Positions 54,877 through 64,000 of a stretch of 64,000 nucleotides of DNA are shown here, in pieces; position 1 is the stretch's first letter; each line of letters starts with the position of its first letter. This stretch comes from Pseudoduganella aquatica (GTDB taxonomy: Bacteria; Pseudomonadota; Gammaproteobacteria; Burkholderiales; Burkholderiaceae_D). Where the stretch lies: the NCBI RefSeq assembly GCF_009857595.1, contig NZ_WWCU01000029.1, forward strand, positions 16,064 through 80,063, read 5' to 3'. The translations under genes and the position numbers were made by a program. The notes beneath the pieces were generated by a model. The model worked only from the letters and a program-made list of their open reading frames with translations. It did not search any database and was not told where the DNA came from.

Positions 54877-57800
54877 TCAATCGATCTTGATCCTGCGCCA
54901 GCCGGCCCGGTGGGCGGCGGTCGATTCCAGCTCGATCAGCGGACGGGTCAGCGTTTCGCCCTTGGCGGTGGTGGTGATCATCTTCAGCTCGCCCTTGGGC
55001 AGGCGCACGATGATGAAGCCCACCGCCGCCGAGGTGTTCGACAGCGTGCTGCCGGCGATATTGCCGATGGCCGCGTTGCCGTTGCACACGTTCAGCGCGT
55101 AGGCGTTGCTGGTGCCGCCCACCGAGCACGACGAGGACGACGTCGGCAGATTGGTCACCACATTGGCCACGCCGCTGACCACTTTCGGATCCAGGTTCAT
55201 GCGCTCGCCCTTGTTCAGCGACCAGTCGAAGTACCAGCCGTCCTGCGTCACCAGGTTCACCGGATTGCTGGTGATCGTGTAGGTATTGGTGTTGCTGCTC
55301 GAGCCTTGCAGCGCCAGCGTCTGCTTGACCATGCCGGTGCCGCGCGCCGCGATGCAGGGCGTGGTGCTGCAGGTGTCGGCGTCCTTCACCACGTACAGGC
55401 TTTGCAGGTCGACGTTCACGGTGTCCGGCACGTCCAGCAGGCGGCCGGTGCCGAACAGCACCACGCGCTGGGCGATATTGGTGATTTCGCCGGTGGTGGC
55501 GTTGGTCTGCTGGGCCGCGCACAGGGTGATGTCGGGGCGCGTGGTGATGGGCTGCAGCGCGCCGGTGGTCGCCATCTGGCGCACCGTCGCGGCGGCCGCG
55601 TCGAAGCGCCACAAATTGCCGTCGTTGTCGCCGCCGTACACATAGGTCACGGCCGGATCGGTGGCCGGGTTGTTGGTGATGGCGGTGATCTTCGCCAGGC
55701 CGGACGGCGTGGTGGTGCTGCCCGAGCCGGTGTCGATCTTCTGCAGGATGGCGCCGGTGGCAACGTCGATAATGAACAGGAAGCCCCGGCCGGTGCCGCC
55801 CGCCACGCCGTCGGTGCCGGGCACGTTGTTGTAGCCGGAGGTGACGAACACCACCCACTGGCCGCGCCAGGTGCCGAACTGCGGATTGCCGAAGGTCAGG
55901 CCCAGGTCGGCGTCGGCGTGGGCGCAGACGGCGGCGTCGGCGCAGGTTTCCCACAGCGCCTTGGGCGCGGTGGGGTCGGTCACGTCGAGCGCGTAGTAGC
56001 CGCGTCCACCGCCGTTCAGGCCGGCCACCAGCACGGTTTTCCAGGTGCCGCCCACTTCCACGTCCGCCACTTCCGGCGAACCGTCGGTGCTGAACTGGTG
56101 GTTGGTGCCGTAGGTGGTGCTGGCCAGCGCGTAGAGCTTCTTCATGGTGATGCGCGGCACATAGGCCCACAGCTCATGGCCGTCCGAGGCGCGGAAGGCA
56201 TGCAGCATGCCGTCGTTGGCGGCGGTGAACACGGTCGGCACGCGGTCGGCGGTCCACTTGGTGCGGTAGGCCTGGTAGGTGGCCGATGGATAACCCTTGC
56301 GCGGCTCGCGCAGATAGGCCGGCTTGGACGAGGCGATGTCGCCCAGCACGATGGGGACCGGGCCGGACTGGCCGGCCGGCGTGGTGGCCGTCAGGCTGTA
56401 GGCGCGGAAGATCTCATCGTTGGCATAGGTCTGCTCGCCGCGCAGCCAGTTCACCATATTGGCGCCGCTGTTGACGATGGCGCGGTCCGTGGTCGACAGC
56501 AAGGTGCATTGCGACAGCGCCGTGCACTTGTTGCTGAACCAGCCCTGCATCAGCGCCGAGCCGCCCATATTGGCGTAGCGGAATTCGGTCAGCGAGGTGG
56601 CGCCGCCCGGGTCCAGCATGTAGATGGTGCGGCCGCCGCTGGTGGCCGGCGTGCCGCCGGTCCCTGCCACGGCCTGCGGGCCGACCGTGTCCGAGGTGGT
56701 CCAGACCGGCGTGGTGCCGACGATGCCGGTGGCCGGATCGATCTTCTTGTCCGACAGCTCGCCATACCATTTCACGGTGGTGAAGGTGTCCGAGAAGATG
56801 TCGTTGTCCTGCAGCGAAATATTCGGCGTCGAGGTCGCCGCGGCGGCCGCCGCGCCCACCGTCACCTGCATATTGGCCAGTGCCGAGGCCAGGCCCTCCA
56901 CCACTTCCTTGGGCTCGTTGGCGCTGAAGTATTTGCCATGGCCGGCAATGGCGGCGTGCCACAGGTCGTCCACGCGCTCCTGCACGGTGCTGGCCGTGCT
57001 GGAGGTCTGCGGGTCCGGCCACACATAGGCGCCGTTGGCGTTCCACGGGCAGCCCGAGGCGGCGCCGGTGATCAGGTTGTAGAAGTCGCCGCCCGGCTTG
57101 GGCGCGGTGTCGTAATTGGGTTCATAGGTCATCACCCCGTCCATGCCCAGGCCCAGCGTGTAGGTGTTCATGTGCAGGTGGGTGTTCTCGCCGCCGGCGG
57201 CGGGCACCTGGCCGGGCTTGGTCATGTCCGGCTCCAGCGAGGGCCGCAGCGACACGGTGCCGTCGCTGGAGCCGCCGTTGTACCAGTGCAGCGCCACGTC
57301 CGAGATCGAGGGCTGGGACTGGGAGCGCGTATCGACGCAGCCGCGCGCCTGGGTGCAGAAGCGCGACGGGTTCTCCACGTTGTCGTTGTTGACCACGTTG
57401 GCGGTGGAGCTGCCGTTCCAGTAGCCGTCCGTGGTCAGTATCAGGAAATTGGGCTGGCAGGGGAACTGCACCACCTCGTTGCCGGCGCTGTACTCGTAAG
57501 GGCTGAGGTTGGCGTACATGCGGCCCACATTGTCCATCGCCGCGCGGATCGGGGTCGAGCCGCTGGTGGTGGTGTTGTACAGCGTGCTGTACCAGGTGGT
57601 GCGCGCGGTGCCGACGAAATCGGTCGGCTTCATGTCGATGGCGCCGCCGGCGGCGGCCTGCGACAGGCGCACGAAGCCGGCCCGGTAGTTGCTGTTGAGC
57701 GCGGCGAAGGCGATGCCGACCGAGGTCTTCATCATTTGCAGCCGGCTCTTGTAGTAGGTGTACCAGTTGGCGAAATTGGTCATCTCCTCCGCGTAGGTGC

Positions 57801-59553
57801 AGCTGGAGGCGCCCAGGCAGTCGATGCGGTCCGGGCCTTTCGGGTAGGTCTGGCCCGAGGTCAGGTTGACGCGCACAAAAGTGCTGGGGGGTTCGCTGCC
57901 GGACGAAATGGCGGCGGTGGTGGTGGGAATGGCCTCGTTCACGGCGCTGGAGGCCGCCACATAGCCGGCGCCGGCGGTATAGCTGAAGGTCAGGCCGCTC
58001 ACGGTGCCGCCGCTGGGCGTGTTGCCGTTGTTGTTGAGAGTGGTGTGCACCAGGCAGATCTTGTTGTTGCCGCTCTGCGCCGCGCAGGTGGGCGTGACGC
58101 TGTTGCCGGCCGCGTAGGCCTGGATGGTGCCGCCGTTGCCGATCTTGTTGATGATGGAGGTGGTCACCGTGGCGGCGCTGACGTTGCGGCCCAGCGAAAA
58201 GTTATTGATCAGCTGGGTGCCGGCCCAGCTCAGGTCCGACAACGAAGGCGTAGGATTGTTGGTATTGGCGGTGGTGCCGGAGATGGTGACAATGGCGGTG
58301 GGCGACACGCGCGTCACGGCCGGCGTGACCGTCACGCTGGGCGCGTTGACGGTGATGCCCCAGCCGGCGCGGCTGTTGTCGCTGACCGGCAAGCAGGTCG
58401 TGGCCGACTTGGTGCCGCTGCATACCACGGCCACCACCGCCACCACGTTTTCCGCCGTCAGCGTAATGCCGTAGCTGGAGCACGGCGGCACGGTGGTCTG
58501 GCCGATCGGCGTTTTCACGCAGGCGTAGTACTGGTTGGTCAGCCCGGTCCTGGCGATGATGCTGGCCGCCAGCGCGCTGGCCATGGTTTGCTGCTTGAGC
58601 GCGGTGTTGGTGCCGCTGGGCGCGGTGACGGTGCCGTTGGTGATGGTGCGCGCCGTGCTCGGGTCCGGTATCGTCACGCTGGTGATGGTCATCGAGGCGC
58701 TGCTGGCGGTGGCGCCGATGGCGATGGTGCCGAAGGCGGCCATGCCGCCGCTGGCGGTGGAATAGCGCGGATAGGTATAGCTGCCCACGCGCTTGGCCTG
58801 GCAGTTGATCAGCGTGGTCTCCTTGCACCAGCGCACCTTCACCGGCACCGGATAGCCGGACGGCGCCGTGCCGCCGGCCGCCGTGGACTTGCAGGTGGTC
58901 ATGCTCTCGTCGGTGCAAAATTCCGCCACCGCGATATTGAAGTAGTAAGGACTGGTGGAAATGGCCACCGCGCTGCGGTAGGTGTTGTCCGGATAGCTGT
59001 AGGTGGCGCTGTTGACGCGGCAGTCGCTGGTGTTGTTCGGGTCGCACCACTTGAGATCGGGGAACTCGGTCAGCAGGTTGATCTCGGTGTCGTTGGCGGC
59101 GTACAGGTCCTTGTTGTAGACGCCGAAAGCGTCGCTGGCCACCTTGGTCCAGCCGGTGGTGTTGGCCGAGGTCTGTTCCTTGTAATAGCTGCCATCGGCC
59201 TTGATCGCGGGCTGGTAGCGGATTTTCGGGTTGTAGTACTGACGGTTGAAGTCGGACGCCATGAAAGGCGGGTGGCCGACGTTGCAGGCCATGATGCCGT
59301 TCGACAGCTTGGCGCTGGAGCGGCACAGATTGTCGTTCACATAGTCGGGCGTGTAGTGCTGCTCCATGGAACCGGAGTTGTCGAACAACAGCATCAGATT
59401 GGGCTTGACGGTGCCGGTGCCGGCGATGTTCAGCAGCGGCACTTGCGCAATCTGCGTGGTGCCGGCCCAGGCGGCCGGCGCCAGCAGGGACGCCGACAAC
59501 GTAGCCAAAGCGGCCAGGGCGGCCAGCCCGGGCTGGTAGGTGAGCTTGTTCAT
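54877..59553 (-). CDS. pilY1: Type IV pilus tip adhesin/assembly protein PilY1
   Basis: A 1558-residue secreted protein. Signal peptide at residues 1-31 (..APAAWAG). A VWA-like domain starts with the MIDAS LLFDNSGSME (about 56-64). A long, Thr/Ser/Asn-rich middle region follows. The C-terminal PilY1 beta-propeller (from about 1070) holds FTAANDGMLHAFRASDGHEL and the calcium-loop-like HADADLGLTFGNP. It acts at the pilus tip in adhesion, retraction control and mechanosensing. AGGAAAC precedes the ATG at 59553. It lies 23 bases after pilX, last in the minor-pilin operon. It is somewhat larger than P. aeruginosa PilY1 (about 1160) because of the expanded middle region. Confidence 0.92.
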   Translation of the reverse strand: MNKLTYQPGLAALAALATLSASLLAPAAWAGTTQIAQVPLLNIAGTGTVKPNLMLLFDNSGSMEQHYTPDYVNDNLCRSSAKLSNGIMACNVGHPPFMASDFNRQYYNPKIRYQPAIKADGSYYKEQTSANTTGWTKVASDAFGVYNKDLYAANDTEINLLTEFPDLKWCDPNNTSDCRVNSATYSYPDNTYRSAVAISTSPYYFNIAVAEFCTDESMTTCKSTAAGGTAPSGYPVPVKVRWCKETTLINCQAKRVGSYTYPRYSTASGGMAAFGTIAIGATASSASMTITSVTIPDPSTARTITNGTVTAPSGTNTALKQQTMASALAASIIARTGLTNQYYACVKTPIGQTTVPPCSSYGITLTAENVVAVVAVVCSGTKSATTCLPVSDNSRAGWGITVNAPSVTVTPAVTRVSPTAIVTISGTTANTNNPTPSLSDLSWAGTQLINNFSLGRNVSAATVTTSIINKIGNGGTIQAYAAGNSVTPTCAAQSGNNKICLVHTTLNNNGNTPSGGTVSGLTFSYTAGAGYVAASSAVNEAIPTTTAAISSGSEPPSTFVRVNLTSGQTYPKGPDRIDCLGASSCTYAEEMTNFANWYTYYKSRLQMMKTSVGIAFAALNSNYRAGFVRLSQAAAGGAIDMKPTDFVGTARTTWYSTLYNTTTSGSTPIRAAMDNVGRMYANLSPYEYSAGNEVVQFPCQPNFLILTTDGYWNGSSTANVVNNDNVENPSRFCTQARGCVDTRSQSQPSISDVALHWYNGGSSDGTVSLRPSLEPDMTKPGQVPAAGGENTHLHMNTYTLGLGMDGVMTYEPNYDTAPKPGGDFYNLITGAASGCPWNANGAYVWPDPQTSSTASTVQERVDDLWHAAIAGHGKYFSANEPKEVVEGLASALANMQVTVGAAAAAATSTPNISLQDNDIFSDTFTTVKWYGELSDKKIDPATGIVGTTPVWTTSDTVGPQAVAGTGGTPATSGGRTIYMLDPGGATSLTEFRYANMGGSALMQGWFSNKCTALSQCTLLSTTDRAIVNSGANMVNWLRGEQTYANDEIFRAYSLTATTPAGQSGPVPIVLGDIASSKPAYLREPRKGYPSATYQAYRTKWTADRVPTVFTAANDGMLHAFRASDGHELWAYVPRITMKKLYALASTTYGTNHQFSTDGSPEVADVEVGGTWKTVLVAGLNGGGRGYYALDVTDPTAPKALWETCADAAVCAHADADLGLTFGNPQFGTWRGQWVVFVTSGYNNVPGTDGVAGGTGRGFLFIIDVATGAILQKIDTGSGSTTTPSGLAKITAITNNPATDPAVTYVYGGDNDGNLWRFDAAAATVRQMATTGALQPITTRPDITLCAAQQTNATTGEITNIAQRVVLFGTGRLLDVPDTVNVDLQSLYVVKDADTCSTTPCIAARGTGMVKQTLALQGSSSNTNTYTITSNPVNLVTQDGWYFDWSLNKGERMNLDPKVVSGVANVVTNLPTSSSSCSVGGTSNAYALNVCNGNAAIGNIAGSTLSNTSAAVGFIIVRLPKGELKMITTTAKGETLTRPLIELESTAAHRAGWRRIKID

Positions 59554-59576
59554 ATTGTTTCCTGTCTTAAAGGGCC

Positions 59577-60170
59577 TCAGGGACCCATCATCACCACGGA
59601 CTGCGTCACGACGTTGCCGCCGCGCGGGCCATAAATGCGCGCTGTGATCACATAGTGCAGTTCGGGCATGGTGGCGTACTCGGAGCGGTCGCTCGACAGG
59701 CTGAGCCCGAGCCCGGTCTGGCTGGCCACCTTCTGCTTGGCCGCCGCCAGCGTGCAGTTGTTGGCCGGCGCGGTCGAGTTGTAGGCGCCGGGCAGCATGC
59801 ACATGCGGTGGATCACGTACTGGATGCGGTTATGGGCGCTGTCGTCCACATAGGCCGAGCCGGCCCAGAAGTCCGGATGGTTCACGCCCTGGTTGGGCGC
59901 CATCGACGCCACATAGCCGGCCGCCGGAATATTGGCCACCAGCGTGGACTTGGGCTGCGTGGCCAGGAACTGGAAGGCCGTGTGCAGCCCCAGGTCGGCC
60001 GCCTTGGCCAGCGAGGAATCGTAGGCCAGGTTGCTGGTGGTCATGGTGCTGGAATTGGTCGAGCGCAGCAGGTATATGCTGCTGAGCATCATCACTGCCA
60101 GCATGATGAGCATGACGGGCAGCGCCACGCCGCGCTGGCGCAGTCCCTGAGCGGTATTCAGCTTTCCCAT
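59577..60170 (-). CDS. pilX: Minor pilin / pilus assembly protein PilX
   Basis: A 197-residue protein with the PilX N-terminus: RQRGVALPVMLIMLAVMMLS, the prepilin cleavage site after Gly and a hydrophobic helix, but without the usual Glu at +5, as is common for PilX. Two Cys in the C-terminal part may form a disulfide (HRMCML, NNCTL). The start overlaps pilW by 13 bases. Confidence 0.85.
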   Translation of the reverse strand: MGKLNTAQGLRQRGVALPVMLIMLAVMMLSSIYLLRSTNSSTMTTSNLAYDSSLAKAADLGLHTAFQFLATQPKSTLVANIPAAGYVASMAPNQGVNHPDFWAGSAYVDDSAHNRIQYVIHRMCMLPGAYNSTAPANNCTLAAAKQKVASQTGLGLSLSSDRSEYATMPELHYVITARIYGPRGGNVVTQSVVMMGP

Positions 60171-61339
60171 GTCGGCCTCCAGCCTGCGTTGCGGATAGGG
60201 ATAATGGTTTCAAACACGCGGTAGCGGTAGCACTTCCAGCTCACGCTGTCGCCGGGCTGCGCCACTTCCACCGTGACCGGCACCGCCGTCACATTGGCCG
60301 GGCTGGCGGTGGCGAACACCACCGGCTTGGCCGTGGTGGCACTGCACTGGCCATTGGTGGCCGAAGGCTTTTCCGGCGCCTTGCTGCGCGCCACCACCGC
60401 CACGCGGATGGCGGCCACCTGCTGGTAGTCGCCGGCGCTGCCGGTGGCGGCGTCGCCGTCCGCATTGACCATGGTGTTGGACCACTGCGTCACCTGCAGG
60501 CCGGTGGCCGGATTGAATGCGCCGCTGGCAAAACCGTACTGGGCCTTGAGCGCCACGATGCCCTCCACCACCGTCGACGGCGCCGCCATGGCGCCGGCCA
60601 GGTTGGAGGCGCGCAGCATCAGCACGCTGTTCTGCACCGACCAGGTGTGCAGCGCCAGGCTGCGCGCCGGCCCCAGGTTGTAGACCCGCGCCAGATTCGC
60701 GGTGAAGGCGGCGCCCAGTCCGTTGCGGTTGTAGCGCGACTCGGCGTTGGCGGTGAAGGTGAGCACGGTGCCGAGGGGATCGGCGCTGAGCTGGGCCAGC
60801 GCGCAGTTGCCGCCGCGCGGCTCCGGCACCACCACGATGGCGTCGCCCTTCAGGAAGCCGAAGGGCGCGGCGGTGGAGATGCTGAGCGTGTCGCCGCCGG
60901 CGTAGTTGTCGCTGACCTTGACCGAGCCCACGCCGGTCGGCGAGCTGCCGGTGTTCAGGCTGATCTGGTCCGAGCCGTTGGCGTTGTTGGTGATCACCAC
61001 CGCCGCCAGCGGCGTGACGGCCACGCCGCCGCGGTCGGCGGCGGCCAGCGCGTAGCCGGCGGTGTCGGAGAAGATGGTGTTGCAGCCGGCGACCAGGTCG
61101 TCGTTCATGCCCCAGCCTGCCTGGGCCGCGTCCTCGGTGATGGAAAACAGCGCCAGCATGCCGTTTTGCATCTGGTCCGAGCCGCCCAGCGACACCGACT
61201 TGTTCTGCTCGGAGTTCACGATCAGGCGGGTGGCGAACATAATGGCCAGCATGCCGACCGTGACGGCCACCATCAGCTCGACGACGGAAAAGCCGCGCGC
61301 GCCGGCGCGCCGGGGGGATGGGAAAGTCAGGCGGCGCAT
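60158..61339 (-). CDS. pilW: Minor pilin PilW
   Basis: A 393-residue prepilin-like protein. The cleavage site and helix ARG-FSVVELMVAVTVGMLAIM (about residues 13-33) include Glu at +5. The large C-terminal head is typical for PilW, which with FimT/U, PilV and PilX primes pilus assembly. It starts at a TGATG junction with pilV. Confidence 0.88.
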   Translation of the reverse strand: MRRLTFPSPRRAGARGFSVVELMVAVTVGMLAIMFATRLIVNSEQNKSVSLGGSDQMQNGMLALFSITEDAAQAGWGMNDDLVAGCNTIFSDTAGYALAAADRGGVAVTPLAAVVITNNANGSDQISLNTGSSPTGVGSVKVSDNYAGGDTLSISTAAPFGFLKGDAIVVVPEPRGGNCALAQLSADPLGTVLTFTANAESRYNRNGLGAAFTANLARVYNLGPARSLALHTWSVQNSVLMLRASNLAGAMAAPSTVVEGIVALKAQYGFASGAFNPATGLQVTQWSNTMVNADGDAATGSAGDYQQVAAIRVAVVARSKAPEKPSATNGQCSATTAKPVVFATASPANVTAVPVTVEVAQPGDSVSWKCYRYRVFETIIPIRNAGWRPTWES

Positions 61340-61779
61340 CAGGTCACCCTCGCGACATAGGAAGTGAGCACATGGCGGTTTTCGGCGCCCCCCGTCTTGC
61401 GCGTCCAGCGGATGCTGATTTCCACCATGGTGGTGGTGGCGCTTTGCGTCACCAGCCGCACCGCCACCTTGGCGCCCGGGATCTGCAGCTTGGTTTCCGC
61501 CAGCCAGGGCGCGATGGCGCCGCTGGGGGTGCCGTTTTCGGCCAGCGCGTAATCACCCAGGTTGGGCAGGTCGTTGCTCATGATGCCGAACAGCTTTTCG
61601 CCGGCAATGGTGGCTTCGGCGCGCATGCTGGCGTCCGACAGGGCCGAATACGAGCGCGCCTGCAGGCCCACCGTGCCAAGCAGGCCGATGGCGAGGATGA
61701 CGATGGCGATCATGGCTTCCAGCATGGCCACGCCGCGCTGGCGCCATGCGGGACGCCGGGGAAGGCGGCAAGTTTTCAT
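61339..61779 (-). CDS. pilV: Minor pilin PilV
   Basis: A 146-residue prepilin: RQRG-VAMLEAMIAIVILAIG with Glu at +5 and a short globular head. Belongs to the tip-complex minor pilins. It starts 7 bases after the fimT stop. Confidence 0.88.
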   Translation of the reverse strand: MKTCRLPRRPAWRQRGVAMLEAMIAIVILAIGLLGTVGLQARSYSALSDASMRAEATIAGEKLFGIMSNDLPNLGDYALAENGTPSGAIAPWLAETKLQIPGAKVAVRLVTQSATTTMVEISIRWTRKTGGAENRHVLTSYVARVT

Positions 61780-61786
61780 GGCGTGC

Positions 61787-62407
61787 TCACGGTGGGCAGG
61801 CGCGCGAGTCGGGCGCGGCCAGGACGGGGTTGCACTTGATGGCCAGGCCGGACAGCGACACGGCCACCGCCACCGGCGGGATTTCGCTGGCGTGCGGACC
61901 GGCCGGATCGAGGCGGATGCGGCTCAGGCGGTCGGCATAGCCGGTGTCGACCCAGCCCAGCGAGGTGAAGTACACGGCCGAGGTGCCCTCCGGCTCCAGC
62001 TTGGGCACCAGCATGTCGCTTTGCGGCAAGGCATCCGCCGGGCGCAGCACGGATTTGTAGCCGTTCACGCCTTCCGGATCGGACGGCGCCGGCGTGCTGG
62101 TGGTGGACCAGGTGCCGCTGGTGTCGTTGCAGGGCACGCCCGGGGCCGGGAAGCACACGTCGACCTGCCAATCCATCTGGCCGTTGTTCACGTTCGGCGT
62201 CAGCACGATGCGGCTGGCGGCGTTATGCAGCACCGCCTGGCGGCGCGCCATGGCGAAGCCGTCGGCATAGAATTCGCCGGCCGAGACCGCCTTATTGCCG
62301 CTGATCCAGGTCGCCATGCTGGGGATGCCGATGGCCGCCAGCAGCGCCAGGATGGTCAAGCCTATCATCAGCTCGACCAGCGTGGTGCCGCGCTGGCCGC
62401 TGTCCAT
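61787..62407 (-). CDS. fimT: GspH/FimT-family minor pilin
   Basis: A 206-residue prepilin: GQRG-TTLVELMIGLTILALLA, Glu at +5, with a GspH/FimT C-terminal domain (KAVSAGEFYADGFAMARRQAV). The start at 62407 (MDSGQRG) overlaps the pilE stop as TAATG. An upstream ATG at 62419 would add four residues inside pilE. Confidence 0.85.
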   Translation of the reverse strand: MDSGQRGTTLVELMIGLTILALLAAIGIPSMATWISGNKAVSAGEFYADGFAMARRQAVLHNAASRIVLTPNVNNGQMDWQVDVCFPAPGVPCNDTSGTWSTTSTPAPSDPEGVNGYKSVLRPADALPQSDMLVPKLEPEGTSAVYFTSLGWVDTGYADRLSRIRLDPAGPHASEIPPVAVAVSLSGLAIKCNPVLAAPDSRACPP

Positions 62408-62841
62408 TAGTTGCCGCATACGCCCCCCGGACGGTCGACCCAGCAGCTGGTGCTGGTGCCCCACTCGGGCGTGGCGGTGGTGGCGCGGCCGCCATTCTGG
62501 TCCACCGTGTAGCTGAAGCCGGCTGCCTTGCCCTTGCCGGTGGCCGTGAGGACATAGGCCGAGGCGGTGGCGTTGGACAGGGTGTAGTCGAAATTGGCCG
62601 TCGACGAGGGGAAGTTGCTGGCGTTCTGGAAGCCGTCATAGGTGCGGCTGTTGGCCCAGAACTGCTCGGCGGCGGGCTGCGCGCCGCCCAGGGAAGTGAA
62701 GGCTTCGGTCAGCCTGGCCCGCACCACGTATTTGCTGTAGGCCGGCAGCGCCACCGCCGCCAGGATGCCAATAATAGCCACGGCGATCATCACTTCGATC
62801 AGCGAGAAACCTTGCTGCGAACCATGCTGGCTGCGTTTCAT
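62407..62841 (-). CDS. pilE: Type IV pilin PilE
   Basis: A 144-residue type IVa pilin-like protein. MKRSQHGSQQG is the leader, cut before FSLIEVMIAVAIIGILAAVA (Glu at +5). The C-terminal Cys pair (TSCWV, GGVCGN) forms the usual disulfide loop. It begins the minor pilin operon, and so is probably the PilE-type minor pilin rather than the major subunit. ACGGAG precedes the ATG at 62841. Confidence 0.88.
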   Translation of the reverse strand: MKRSQHGSQQGFSLIEVMIAVAIIGILAAVALPAYSKYVVRARLTEAFTSLGGAQPAAEQFWANSRTYDGFQNASNFPSSTANFDYTLSNATASAYVLTATGKGKAAGFSYTVDQNGGRATTATPEWGTSTSCWVDRPGGVCGN

Positions 62842-62953
62842 CTTGGTACGCTCCGTTATGTTGTCATAAGTCATGACAGCATGGTAGCGCTCCTAGCTTG
62901 CATTTCCCTGAAGAAATACTGACAAATTCCTGACAGCCGCACATTTGCCCAAA

Positions 62954-64000
62954 TTAAGCGGCGGGAAAGCGCACCGAGAACAGCGCGCCCTGCCCCGCCT
63001 GGCCGCCGGTGGCGCTGGCAATGGCGATGCGGGCGCCGTGGGCGGCCGCAATGTCGCGCACAATAGCCAGGCCCAGGCCGCTGCCGGCCACCTTGTCGTC
63101 CAGCCGCACATAGCGCTTGAACACGGCCTCGCGCAGCGCCGGGGCGATGCCCGGCCCCGAGTCCTCCACCTCCAGCACCGTGCCCCCGGTCAGCGCCCCG
63201 CCGCCCGCCTCGCCGGGCATGCAGCGCACCGTCACCGTGCCGTGCTCGGGCGTGTAGCGGATGGCGTTGTCGATCAGGTTGTCGACCAGGTCGCGCAGCA
63301 GGAAGCGGTCGCCCAGCACCGGCGCGGGCTGCAGCTCGAAACCCAGGTCGATGGACTTGCGCGCCGCCTGCTCGACGAAATGCTGCACGGTCTCGGCCAC
63401 CAGGGCGTCCAGCGCCAGCGGCTCGAGCCGGGTCTTTTCGAAGTGGCTGGGCTCGGCGCGCGCCAGCGCCAGCAGCTGGTTGGTCTGCCGTATCATGCGC
63501 TCGGTGGAGGACAGCATCAGGCGGATGGAATGCGCGGTTTCCGCCTCGGCGTGGCGATGGCCCAGCCATTCAAGCTGGGTCTGCAGGCCGGCCAGCGGGG
63601 TGCGCAGCTGGTGCGCCACATTGGCCAGGAATTCCTGCTGCGCTTGCGCGCCCTCGCTCACGCGCGCCAGCAGGCCGTTGAAGGCGTGCACCACCGGCGC
63701 CAGCTCATAGGGCACGCCCTCCTGCACGATGGGGGACAGCTGGTCGCCCTTGCGCGCGTTCAGGCCGGCGCGCATGCGCTCCAGCGGACGCAGGCCGTTG
63801 GTCACCGAGAACCAGATCAGGCCCACGCAGGCCAGGGTGAACAGGCTGTCGAGCAGCACCAGCGCACGGAAAATCGCCTGCCGCACCTGGGTGCGCTGGC
63901 GCAGCGTGCGCGCCACGCCGACGTAGGCCGGCGCAGGCGCTGCCGTCGCAGGCGCAGCGGCGGCCCCGCCCGCGCTGACTCGCAGCGCGGCGATGCGCAC
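62954..64000 (-). CDS. Sensor histidine kinase, C-terminal part (cut by window edge)
   Basis: The 348 visible residues lack the N-terminus. They contain one transmembrane helix (LVLLDSLFTLACVGLIWFSV, about residues 47-66 of the visible part), a HAMP-like segment, the HisKA box FLANVAHQLRTPLAGL (phosphorylated His), the N box DLVDNLIDNAIRYTP, the G1 box VEDSGPGIAP and the G2 box GSGLGLAIV. The profile fits the TctE/QseC group with a periplasmic sensor domain. The partner response regulator is likely beyond the window. It is upstream of, and in the same direction as, pilE, with about 110 bases between. Confidence 0.88.
   Translation of the reverse strand: MRIAALRVSAGGAAAAPATAAPAPAYVGVARTLRQRTQVRQAIFRALVLLDSLFTLACVGLIWFSVTNGLRPLERMRAGLNARKGDQLSPIVQEGVPYELAPVVHAFNGLLARVSEGAQAQQEFLANVAHQLRTPLAGLQTQLEWLGHRHAEAETAHSIRLMLSSTERMIRQTNQLLALARAEPSHFEKTRLEPLALDALVAETVQHFVEQAARKSIDLGFELQPAPVLGDRFLLRDLVDNLIDNAIRYTPEHGTVTVRCMPGEAGGGALTGGTVLEVEDSGPGIAPALREAVFKRYVRLDDKVAGSGLGLAIVRDIAAAHGARIAIASATGGQAGQGALFSVRFPAA

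Noticed and set aside
54910..59634. A 1574-codon open frame on the plus strand opposite pilY1
   Set aside because: It is fully antisense to a clear PilY1, is extremely rich in Gly, Ala, Arg, His and Val, and has no domain or binding site. It is a by-product of GC-rich third positions.

Overview
The window is GC-rich (roughly two thirds G+C) bacterial chromosome. Gene order and protein character point to a betaproteobacterium of the Oxalobacteraceae type (Massilia/Duganella/Janthinobacterium-like): an RpfE-like gene next to recJ, ligA-zipA-smc in a row, DUF1631, a gcvTHP operon behind a tandem glycine riboswitch, and a minor-pilin/pilY1 cluster. This placement is inference from gene content; no rRNA is present. 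I found no tRNA, rRNA or CRISPR array.

Layout. 1-12780 is housekeeping: two tandem LolC/E-type permeases, rpfE-like, recJ, def, galU, ligA, zipA, smc. 12884-29239 is an accessory catabolic block. A GMC alcohol dehydrogenase and an aldehyde dehydrogenase are divergent from a MalT/AlkS-type LuxR regulator, which is followed by a DUF1302 / DUF1329 / YCF48-like / MMPL operon, a small coiled-coil protein, and a secreted SdsA-type alkyl sulfatase divergent from a LysR regulator. Three copies of an inverted repeat (TCCCC-N6-GGGGA) sit in the two control regions of the LuxR block and look like its operators. The set reads as uptake/export and oxidation of long-chain alcohols, with alkyl sulfates as one possible source. 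29264-34342 holds a tyrosine phosphatase, DUF1631, a stand-alone ClpP-like protein and small unknowns. 34394-38250 is a disturbed segment: a broken GNAT gene, a phosphatase-like gene, an intact IS30-family element (35238-36455) and a lower-GC chain of small exported proteins. 38365-43267 is the glycine cleavage operon, with consensus promoter, riboswitch and terminator.

43372-53124 is the most unusual locus. A P47/TULIP-like protein is divergent from a membrane-bound wHTH-STAND NTPase-TPR regulator. Downstream of the regulator come a 66-aa precursor with a textbook double-glycine-type (GA) leader, an HlyD-like membrane fusion protein, a C39-peptidase ABC exporter with its catalytic residues intact, a small membrane protein and an exported cupin. 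The intergenic region carries three direct repeats at 10-11 bp spacing, the pattern bound by OmpR/PhoB-type wHTH domains. It looks like a self-regulated peptide processing and secretion system of unknown product.

53133-64000 returns to core functions: prfC, then the type IV pilus cluster pilE-fimT-pilV-pilW-pilX-pilY1 and a sensor histidine kinase cut by the window end. Five copies of a 34-bp REP-like palindrome and one half copy are scattered between operons.
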